A stretch of DNA of 12,136 nucleotides from contig JBFKPQ010000068.1 in assembly GCA_041628225.1 (NCBI GenBank), forward strand, positions 1-12,136. The letters run 5' to 3'. The notes under the pieces were generated by a model. That model was not told where the DNA came from. It did not search any database and was given only the letters and a program-made list of their open reading frames with translations. This DNA is from JBFKPQ01 sp041628225 (GTDB taxonomy: Bacteria > Actinomycetota > Acidimicrobiia > Spongiisociales > JAENVV01). Below are positions 1 to 5,938 of the stretch, in pieces (position 1 is the stretch's first letter; the number at the start of each line of letters is the position of its first letter). Made by a program: the position numbers and the translations under genes.

Positions 1-1841
1 CCGAACACGAACCGCTTCTTGGCGAGCGATTCGACCGGGGCCAGAGCGGAGGGGGTTCCGATGTCGACGAGCGCATCCATGAGCCGGCGCTTGTCGGCCG
101 CGTCGAGTCGCGCCGCCAGCCCCTCCTCGAGCAGCTTGACGCCGCCCGCGGTTCGATACGTCGTGGCGACGGCAGCCGCAGCCTGACGGACCTTCTCATC
201 GCCATCGTCGAGGGCGGAGGCGAGGTGAGGAAGGGCTGCATCGCCGCCACCCGCGAGCGCCCTGATCGCCTCGACGCGCACGCGGCTGTCGGTGTGTCGG
301 AGGGTCTGGAGGAATCCGGGATCACCCACGACCGGCCCGGACTGTCGGAGGATCGTCAAGAGATTCCGAACGACGTACCAGCGATCGTCGGACAACCGGC
401 TGACGATCGCGGCCCGATCGTTGACGGCCACCTGCGAGAGCACATCGATCAGCACCCGCCGTCGAGCCCGGTCCTGCTCCTCGGCGAGAAGGTCGACGAG
501 CCCATTGACCGCACGCGGGCCGAGCGCGCGCAACAGCCGCACCGCAGGGTCGGTGGCATCGGGACCCAGGCTCCCGGCAGCGGTCGAGGCTTCGACCACG
601 GCCGCCATGACGTCGGGCGAGGCTATCTGACCCAGCGCCTCTTCGACTTCAGCATGTCGCTCGGGCGGGTAGGTCGGATGGGCCGTGACCGCGCGCAACC
701 ACAGCTCGGCCCGTCGAAACTGTTGGCGGCGAGCGGCATTCGAGACCTTGCCACGCCAAATCCGCATGAGCCGAGCGAATCGATCGTCTCGGCCCTCGAC
801 GGCCAGGAGCCCGCGGAACACCTCGAGCGAGTCGTAGAAATAGCGCTGCGGATCGGGGAACTGATCCCGCACGATCGCCAGAAAGGCGAGGCCCTCCTCC
901 GCCGCCTTGTTCAGGTCGCCAAGCCGCTCCTGGACTTTGGCAGCCGCCACCTCACGCACCGACTGCATCGCCTGCGGGTTGCGGAGGATGCCGAGCAGTT
1001 CCCGGGGTCGTCCGTCGGCCTGGTCGGTGGCAACCCGGGCGTAGTCGAGCAACAGAGCAAGACCCTGGGAGTCGAGCCGCGGGGCGAGCTTGGCCAGCTC
1101 GTGACCCGCGAACTGGTCCAGGAATACCCGATCGTGGCCGATCTCCGAGGCCAGGAACACCTCGAAAATGCCGACCTGGGCAGGCTCGTCGAAATGGAAG
1201 AACGCCTCGACGAACGCCTGCACCACGCCCTCGCGGCCGTAGACGTCTTCATCGTCGACGATGGAGAGCGTTTCGCGGTATCGCTCGGTGAACAGCTCCG
1301 CGAGCCGCTCCCGGTCGCCGCCCGCCTCCTCCAACAATTGGTTGGCGAACGCCTCCGGATCGAGGCCGTCGTCCAGCACGCCCTGCACGCGCTGGTCACG
1401 ATCGGGAACCTCGTCCTCGCCGACGACCCGCAACATGGCGCGCTGCACGACCGCCAGGGCCGTCACCCCGTCGCGTCGCAGGGCTGCCTCGATACCACCC
1501 GAAGCCGCCCCCACGCTCTCGTCGCGCGCCAGCAGACCAAACAGCCGGCTCACATCGAACGCCGTAGGAGCGGTGAGCAGCGAGAGCGACTCCAGCCGGT
1601 GGAGGTAGCAGCGCTTGGCGAATCGCTCCGAGCCCTCCCGGTCGACCTCGACGGGTTGTCCGGCGTGGCGGAAGCCCGAAACATCGATCTCCAGTTGGAC
1701 CTGAGACGCCGTCGCCGCCTGCAGGCCTTCCACGGCGCGCCGGAACGCCGGCTGCGACTCCGGGTCGGGATACAAGCTGTAGACGGTCCATGCCGCCCCG
1801 AGGGCTTCGACGACGGCTTCCGGCGCGTTTGCCGCCACCAT
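1..1841 (-). CDS. HEAT-repeat protein with N-terminal YP-type domain (3' end cut by window edge)
   Basis: This frame stays open from an ATG at 1841 to base 1, giving 613 residues with no stop, so the C-terminus lies outside the window. Residues about 20-110 (YPDPESQP, then an alternating amphipathic region ending in a Leu-rich LSLLTAPTAFDVSRLFGLL) look like the N-terminal domain seen in many bacterial HEAT proteins. The middle (about 110-420) is helical and unassigned. From about residue 420 onward there are clear PBS-lyase-type HEAT units, with signatures such as DDRWYVVRNLL, DSRVRVEAIRAL and DEKVRQAAAAVA. HEAT solenoids are protein-binding scaffolds; no catalytic motif is visible. The start overlaps the response regulator stop by one base (TGATG) with no Shine-Dalgarno, so translation is probably coupled. 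A role as partner or target of the regulator is inference. The gene call is firm; the function is unknown. Confidence 0.85.
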   Translation of the reverse strand, partial: MVAANAPEAVVEALGAAWTVYSLYPDPESQPAFRRAVEGLQAATASQVQLEIDVSGFRHAGQPVEVDREGSERFAKRCYLHRLESLSLLTAPTAFDVSRLFGLLARDESVGAASGGIEAALRRDGVTALAVVQRAMLRVVGEDEVPDRDQRVQGVLDDGLDPEAFANQLLEEAGGDRERLAELFTERYRETLSIVDDEDVYGREGVVQAFVEAFFHFDEPAQVGIFEVFLASEIGHDRVFLDQFAGHELAKLAPRLDSQGLALLLDYARVATDQADGRPRELLGILRNPQAMQSVREVAAAKVQERLGDLNKAAEEGLAFLAIVRDQFPDPQRYFYDSLEVFRGLLAVEGRDDRFARLMRIWRGKVSNAARRQQFRRAELWLRAVTAHPTYPPERHAEVEEALGQIASPDVMAAVVEASTAAGSLGPDATDPAVRLLRALGPRAVNGLVDLLAEEQDRARRRVLIDVLSQVAVNDRAAIVSRLSDDRWYVVRNLLTILRQSGPVVGDPGFLQTLRHTDSRVRVEAIRALAGGGDAALPHLASALDDGDEKVRQAAAAVATTYRTAGGVKLLEEGLAARLDAADKRRLMDALVDIGTPSALAPVESLAKKRFVF

Positions 1842-2491
1842 CAGTCGATCGAGATCAGTTCTTCGCGCAGCGCGTACATGACGGCCTCTCCGCGAGAATG
1901 CAGGCCGAGCTTGTCGAGGATGTTCCGGATGTGGTTCTTCACGGTGTTTTCGCTGATGAAGAGCGAATCTCCGATCTCACGACTCGTCAGCCCACGCGCC
2001 ACATGGCCCAGGATCTCGACCTCCCGGCCCGTCAAGGACGGCTTACGAGCGCCGATGATCTCGCGATGTCGGAGCAACTGCGCCACATTGTCGAACAGCT
2101 TGCCCAACATCGGCGGTGATACGACCGCCCCTCCGTCGACCACGGCTTCGATGCCGGCGACGAGGTCGTCCAGAGCCGTCGTCTTCACGATGAAGCCACG
2201 TGCCCCGGCCTTGATCGCGGCCAGCATGTCCTCCACCGATTCGGACGAGGTGAGGAGGACGATCCGTGTGTTCGGGGCAGCCGTTTGGATCTTGTCGACG
2301 ACCTCCAGTCCGGACATGCCCGGCATGAGTACGTCCAGGACCACGACGTCGGGTTGGGTCTCCCCGGCCTTCGCCACGGCCGACATAGCGTCCTGGGCCT
2401 CGCCGACGACCTCGAACCCGGCACCCTTCAAGGCCGCGGACAAGCCGGCCTGGAAGAGCACCGCATCATCGACGACGAGTACCGAGGTCAT
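1841..2491 (-). CDS. NarL/FixJ-family response regulator, LuxR-type HTH output
   Basis: A 216-residue two-domain DNA-binding response regulator. The receiver domain (about 1-120) has the acidic pair D8-D9, the phospho-acceptor D53 in VVVLDVLMPG, the switch T81 and the conserved K103, so it should be phosphorylatable. A linker leads to a LuxR/GerE helix-turn-helix at about 153-208, with LTGREVEIL, GLTSREIGDSLFISENTVKNH and the recognition helix. Length is normal for the family. Its ATG overlaps the hpf stop by four bases (ATGA), and its own stop overlaps the next start by one base. No histidine kinase is in the window, so the partner is unknown. Sitting between hpf and a HEAT protein suggests a stress- or growth-phase-linked regulator, possibly self-regulating this unit, but the target genes cannot be read from sequence. 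Confidence 0.95.
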   Translation of the reverse strand: MTSVLVVDDAVLFQAGLSAALKGAGFEVVGEAQDAMSAVAKAGETQPDVVVLDVLMPGMSGLEVVDKIQTAAPNTRIVLLTSSESVEDMLAAIKAGARGFIVKTTALDDLVAGIEAVVDGGAVVSPPMLGKLFDNVAQLLRHREIIGARKPSLTGREVEILGHVARGLTSREIGDSLFISENTVKNHIRNILDKLGLHSRGEAVMYALREELISID

Positions 2492-3024
2492 GCGGGCTCG
2501 ATCAGGCCGTATGCGCCATCGCGACGCCGGTACAGCACCGACGGCAGGTCGCTCTCTGCGTTGCGGAAGAAGAAGAAGTCATGTCCCAGCATCTCGAGTT
2601 GCAGCACCGCTTCCTCGGTGTTCATCGGCTTCATGATGAATTGCTTGACACGAACGATCTCGGGTTCGTCGTCTGCATCGGTCGGAACGGCGGACGGCAG
2701 CGGGGTCTTGGGTTGCCGCGACCGCTGGATGAGCCTCGTCTTGAGCCGCCGAAGCTGCTGTTCGAGTTTGTCGACCGCCTGGTCGAGAGCCGCTTCGGGA
2801 CTGACGGCGGCAGACTCGACCCGCACCGTTTGGCCGGCCGCCAAGGCGGTCACCTCGATGCGAAATCGCTCCTGGGACCGGCGGGGGTTCTGCTCTTCGT
2901 TGACTTCGACATCGGCGTCCCCGACGTTGTCGAAAAAACGCGTGGCGTTGCCCACCTTGGACGTCACCATCTCGCGGAACCGTTCGTCCACGGAAACGTT
3001 GCGCGTGTGAAGCCGTACCTGCAC
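2488..3024 (-). CDS. hpf: Long-form ribosome hibernation promoting factor (HPF/RaiA)
   Basis: A 178-residue long-type HPF. In the family, the N-terminal domain binds the 30S decoding region and the C-terminal domain dimerises to pair ribosomes into inactive 100S particles during starvation or stress. Residues 1-100 form the S30AE/RaiA domain (MQVRLHTRNVSVDERFREMV, then the VEVNEEQNPRR strand). A charged linker runs to about 120. The C-terminal domain follows at about 122-178, with VRVKQFIMKPMNTEEAVLQ, LGHDFFFFRNAE and VLYRRRDGAYGLIEP. The start is GTG at 3024; a Shine-Dalgarno AGGGGG nine bases upstream supports it and lies inside the end of comF. The comF stop and this start share one base (TAGTG). 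Four Phe codons in a row (TTC repeat) match a position that is often FFxF in the family, so this is not a defect. Confidence 0.97.
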   Translation of the reverse strand: MQVRLHTRNVSVDERFREMVTSKVGNATRFFDNVGDADVEVNEEQNPRRSQERFRIEVTALAAGQTVRVESAAVSPEAALDQAVDKLEQQLRRLKTRLIQRSRQPKTPLPSAVPTDADDEPEIVRVKQFIMKPMNTEEAVLQLEMLGHDFFFFRNAESDLPSVLYRRRDGAYGLIEPA

Positions 3025-3629
3025 TATCGGTAACCCCCTGGGTCATCAACGACCCGGTAGACACTAGTCACTGCGGGTGCGCTGGTTGCGCACACCGCCG
3101 CCACCACATTCCAGCCTCTGCCGCGGGCGGCTCGGATCGCCGAATCGATCGTCGCTCCCGTCGTGATGACGTCGTCGACGAGCACGACCCGCTCGCCCGG
3201 AGGAGCGGCGACGCCCCACGCCGGAGGACGGCGCACGTCCCGGCCGCGTCCCGCTCGGGCGGGCATCCACAACGGCGCCGCCAGGGCGCGCCGCACGGGG
3301 ACCTCCACCTGGCGCGCCAGTTGGATCGCCAGGAGCCGTGCCCCGTCGGCTCCCGTCGCCCAACGTCTGGTGAAGACACGCTCGAGAGGAACGAGGACCT
3401 CGGCACTCGGCACCGCTCCGCCAAGGCGGGACGCCAGCCAGCGCGCCGCCCGGCGCGATCCCTCGTACTTCATCCGATGCACGAGCCGGCGAGCGGCGGC
3501 TACGTGTCCGAAGCCGGCACGGACGACCACACCGTTGACCCACCGGTCGGATGCGGGAACGAGCGAACGCTCACAGGAAACGCACACCTCTGCTCGCGAC
3601 CAGTCGCCACAGGCGATGCACATCATCAT
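3024..3629 (-). CDS. comF: ComF-family phosphoribosyltransferase-like protein
   Basis: About 201 residues. ComF proteins carry an N-terminal zinc finger and a type I phosphoribosyltransferase fold, and are linked to DNA uptake in competent bacteria. In non-competent actinobacteria their role is unclear. Here C4-x2-C7 and C16-x2-C19 form the four-Cys finger, and the PRPP-binding loop is VVLVDDVITTGAT (about 148-160). The usual RxxFNQ segment is replaced by RRWATGADGARLLA (about 88-101), an odd variant. The start is ambiguous: GTG at 3632 is followed by ATG at 3629, 3626 and 3623. I chose the first ATG. No strong Shine-Dalgarno is present. A possible -10 (TAGTGT, 3634-3639) would put the transcript start at or near these codons. 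There is a 47-base gap after the Trm112-like gene, and the stop overlaps the hpf start by one base. Confidence 0.85.
   Translation of the reverse strand: MMMCIACGDWSRAEVCVSCERSLVPASDRWVNGVVVRAGFGHVAAARRLVHRMKYEGSRRAARWLASRLGGAVPSAEVLVPLERVFTRRWATGADGARLLAIQLARQVEVPVRRALAAPLWMPARAGRGRDVRRPPAWGVAAPPGERVVLVDDVITTGATIDSAIRAARGRGWNVVAAVCATSAPAVTSVYRVVDDPGGYR
3034..3039 (-). promoter_or_regulatory. Shine-Dalgarno of hpf
   Basis: AGGGGG on the minus strand, nine bases before the GTG start of hpf and inside the last codons of comF. It decides the hpf start: no other start codon nearby has such a site, and the encoded protein then begins exactly at the conserved N-terminal strand of the family. Confidence 0.75.
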
Positions 3630-3679
3630 CACTCACACTACGACGCCGCGGCGACGAAAAGTCGTGAGAACGGAGCGAA

Positions 3680-3853
3680 CTAGGTCGGTTTCGTCGCCTC
3701 GTCGATGAGCATGTTGGGGACCCCGTCGTCGACCGCATACCGATATCCGCAGCCGGTGCAGACCAGTTCGGAGGCGGCCTCGTCCTCATCGAGGGAACTG
3801 CGGCACGCCGGACACACGAGAATCTCGGCGAGGCGAGGGTCGAGCAGCGCCAT
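3680..3853 (-). CDS. Trm112-like (UPF0434) small zinc protein
   Basis: A 57-residue protein with two zinc knuckles, C14-P-A-C17 and C32-T-G-C35, and the family ending DDGVPNML (about 42-49). Trm112-family proteins are small zinc-binding partners, best known as activators of methyltransferases in eukaryotes and archaea; bacterial members are less well defined. In actinobacteria this gene is commonly found right after phosphomannomutase, as here. The frame stays open further upstream inside manB, but ATG 3853 is clearly the start: it has GGAGG four to five bases upstream, overlaps the manB stop by one base (TGATG), and the family normally begins this close to the first CPxC. The partner of this protein cannot be named from the window. 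Confidence 0.92.
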   Translation of the reverse strand: MALLDPRLAEILVCPACRSSLDEDEAASELVCTGCGYRYAVDDGVPNMLIDEATKPT

Positions 3854-5193
3854 CAGACCTCCACGACCGCCCGCACATCGGCCAACAACGCGGCCACCTG
3901 CTGGGGCGTCGCGGCCTCGACATTCACCCGGAGCAGCGGTTCGGTGTTCGAAGCACGAACGTTGAACCAACGATCCGGCCAGCACACCGTGAGCCCGTCG
4001 AGGCGGTCGTGTTCGCCGTCGAAGGCAGCCGCCACACGCGCGATGGCAGCCGCCTGATCGTGCACGGTGAAGTTGACTTCGCCAGACTGGGCGTACGGCT
4101 CGACGCTCTTGCGCAACTCGGACAGCGGCACACCGGCCTCGGTCAACACCTGCAGGAGGACGAGCATCGCCAGCATGCCGCTGTCGGCTCGGTAGTTGTC
4201 GGCGAAGTAGTAGTGGCCGGAGTGCTCACCGCCGAACACCGCTCCGGTCTCTGCCATCACCTGCTTGATGTACGAGTGGCCGACCCTGGTCCGAACAGGC
4301 GTCCCGCCGGCAGCCTGAACCACGTCGGGAACCGCTCGTGAGGTGATGAGATTGTGGACGATCGTCGCCCCCGGCCTGCGGTCGAGGAACCAGCGGGCGA
4401 TCAGGGCCGTGGTCGTGCTCCCGGAGAGCGGTTCCCCGCGGTCGTCGATGAAGAAGGCCCGGTCGGCATCACCGTCGAAGGCCACCCCGAGACTCGGGGA
4501 CCGCTCATGGACGAGGGCGATGAGGTCGACCAGGTTCTCCGGTTCGAGCGGATTCGCAGGATGGTTCGGGAAGGTTCCATCGGGTTCGAGGTACAACCCG
4601 ATCAGGGTGGCGGGCAGCGCCTCGAACAAGGCGGGTAGCACGACACCGACCATGCCGTTGCCGCCATCGACGGCGACACGGAGTGGGCCGATCGCCGACG
4701 GATCGACGATCGACAGCAGATGCTCGATGTACCCGGCCGCCGAGTCGAGGACGCGTCGCTCGCCTCGGGAGGCCGCATCGGACACCCCGCCCGCGGCGGC
4801 GGCCTTGATGTCGGCGAGACCCGACTCGACACCGATCGGCTTGGCCGCCGGACCGCACAGCTTGATCCCGTTGTAGTTCGACGGATTGTGAGAGGCCGTG
4901 ATCATGGCCCCCGGCACCTCTCGCGCTCCGGACACGTAGTAGACCATGTCCGTCGCCACCTCCCCGAGGTCGGTGACGTCCACCCCCTGAGCCAGCACCC
5001 CGTCGATGAAGGCCTCGGTGAGTCCGGTCGACGAGTCCCGACAGTCACGGCCCACGGCGATCTCGGGACCGCCGACGAACGCTGCGAATGCTGCTCCCAC
5101 AGCTCGGGCGACCGGCTCGGTCAATTCTCCGTTGTCGGTCCGGCCCCGGATGTCGTATGCCTTGAAGATCGTGTCGAGTTCCACGCCGGGCAT
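3853..5193 (-). CDS. manB: Phosphomannomutase / phosphoglucomutase
   Basis: A 446-residue alpha-D-phosphohexomutase, probably converting mannose 6-phosphate to mannose 1-phosphate for GDP-mannose synthesis in the cytoplasm. Family motifs are all present in order: the N-terminal FKAYDIRG, catalytic phosphoserine S101 in TASHNP (99-104), magnesium-binding DGDADR (240-245), sugar-binding GEHSGH (322-327) and the phosphate-binding RASNTEPLLR near 413-422. Length is normal. The mannose preference rests on family similarity and the actinobacterial manB-Trm112 context, so a dual PMM/PGM is possible. The start is taken as ATG 5193, with GAGG ten bases upstream. An in-frame GTG at 5184 lies seven bases after a TACGAT hexamer and could be a leaderless start. 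It heads the six-gene minus-strand run and is divergent from the GT2 gene across 52 bases. Confidence 0.95.
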   Translation of the reverse strand: MPGVELDTIFKAYDIRGRTDNGELTEPVARAVGAAFAAFVGGPEIAVGRDCRDSSTGLTEAFIDGVLAQGVDVTDLGEVATDMVYYVSGAREVPGAMITASHNPSNYNGIKLCGPAAKPIGVESGLADIKAAAAGGVSDAASRGERRVLDSAAGYIEHLLSIVDPSAIGPLRVAVDGGNGMVGVVLPALFEALPATLIGLYLEPDGTFPNHPANPLEPENLVDLIALVHERSPSLGVAFDGDADRAFFIDDRGEPLSGSTTTALIARWFLDRRPGATIVHNLITSRAVPDVVQAAGGTPVRTRVGHSYIKQVMAETGAVFGGEHSGHYYFADNYRADSGMLAMLVLLQVLTEAGVPLSELRKSVEPYAQSGEVNFTVHDQAAAIARVAAAFDGEHDRLDGLTVCWPDRWFNVRASNTEPLLRVNVEAATPQQVAALLADVRAVVEV

Positions 5194-5197
5194 CGTA
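5192..5197 (-). promoter_or_regulatory. Possible -10 element for a leaderless manB transcript
   Basis: TACGAT on the minus strand fits TANNNT and lies seven bases before GTG 5184, the spacing typical of leaderless actinobacterial genes. It overlaps the alternative ATG start at 5193. No convincing -35 hexamer is seen 16-18 bases upstream, so this is only a candidate. Confidence 0.35.
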
Positions 5198-5230
5198 GCG
5201 ACGCCTCGAGAGCTCGGCCGGGACGACCCC

Positions 5231-5236
5231 TAGACT
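5231..5236 (+). promoter_or_regulatory. Possible -10 element of the GT2 gene
   Basis: TAGACT (TANNNT) ends nine bases before ATG 5246. The transcript would begin only two or three bases before the start codon, which agrees with the lack of a Shine-Dalgarno there. No clear -35 is visible in the 52-base region shared with divergent manB. Confidence 0.4.
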
Positions 5237-5245
5237 CCGGTCGGC

Positions 5246-5938
5246 ATGCTCATCTCGATCGTCGTTCCGATCCACAATGAAGCCGACCATCTCGGCACGC
5301 TTCTCCCTGCGCTCGTCAGCGACGTCGAGGCGGCGGTCGACGGGTCGCTCGAGCTGATCCTCGTCGAGAACGGATCGACCGACGGCACAGCCACACGGGC
5401 GGAGGCGGCGTGCGAACGGTTGCGCACCGCCGGCTGGAAGGCGGACGTGCTGCACCTTGCCGAGGCGAACTACGGCCTCGCCATGCGGACGGGATTCGTA
5501 GAGGCATCCGGCGACTGGGTGGTCAACTTCGACATCGATTACTTCTCGGGACCCTTCGTCGCCGGCCTGGCCGAACAGACGGCAGACATCGTCATCGCCT
5601 CGAAGCGGGCTCCCGGCAGCCGTGACGAACGATCGAAGTTCCGCCGGGCCGGTACGTATGTATTCAACCTCGTCCTCCGGACCGCGCTCGGGTCTCGGGT
5701 CTCCGACACCCACGGTATCAAGGCGTTCCGGTCGGCAGTGCTCGCCGCGCATCTCGAGTCGGTCGTGTCGAGCGAAGACCTGTTCGACACCGAACTGGTC
5801 CTGCGAGCCGAGCGCGCCGGTGCGCAGATCGCCGAGGTGCCGATCGTGGTCGTGGAGCGGCGCGCCGCGCGGACGCCGTACGTCCGAAGGATCCCGCGCA
5901 CGATCGCGGGAGTAGCCCGCCTGCGCCGGCTGCTCTAG
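5246..5938 (+). CDS. GT2 glycosyltransferase, polyprenyl-phosphate sugar synthase type
   Basis: A 230-residue GT-A fold enzyme and the only plus-strand gene here. The N-terminus ISIVVPIHNEADHL and the VENGSTDGT loop (about 40-48) bind the nucleotide. NYGLAMRTGF and NFDIDYFSGP (about 94-103) carry the acidic DxD-like metal site. ASKR and SDTHGIKAFR are typical of dolichyl/polyprenyl-phosphate mannose or glucose synthases. It has no membrane segment, so it would act at the inner face of the membrane. Likely reaction: transfer of a sugar (mannose would fit the divergent manB) from a nucleotide donor to polyprenyl phosphate, giving a lipid donor for GT-C enzymes; the sugar is inference. The start has no Shine-Dalgarno but sits just after a possible -10. 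Its stop codon shares CTAG with that of the converging membrane gene. Confidence 0.88.
   Translation: MLISIVVPIHNEADHLGTLLPALVSDVEAAVDGSLELILVENGSTDGTATRAEAACERLRTAGWKADVLHLAEANYGLAMRTGFVEASGDWVVNFDIDYFSGPFVAGLAEQTADIVIASKRAPGSRDERSKFRRAGTYVFNLVLRTALGSRVSDTHGIKAFRSAVLAAHLESVVSSEDLFDTELVLRAERAGAQIAEVPIVVVERRAARTPYVRRIPRTIAGVARLRRLL

Noticed and set aside
2568..2580. GAA/TTC triplet repeat in hpf as a possible phase-variable tract
   Set aside because: Slippage in whole triplets would only change the number of Phe residues, and this position is normally Phe-rich in the family. Four repeats is too short to call a contingency locus.
225..2636. An 803-residue open frame on the plus strand
   Set aside because: It lies antisense to the HEAT, response regulator and hpf genes, which have clear family motifs. 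Its sequence is Arg/Ser/Pro-rich without domains. Long antisense frames are expected at this GC content.
3633..3679. GC-rich inverted segment between the Trm112-like gene and comF as a terminator
   Set aside because: Several short stems can form (CGAC/GTCG, GCCGCGGC), but none is long, and no U-run follows on the minus strand.
3680..3985. Longer 101-residue version of the Trm112-like protein
   Set aside because: The extension overlaps manB by more than 130 bases and has no family similarity. ATG 3853 has a strong GGAGG and a one-base overlap with the manB stop.
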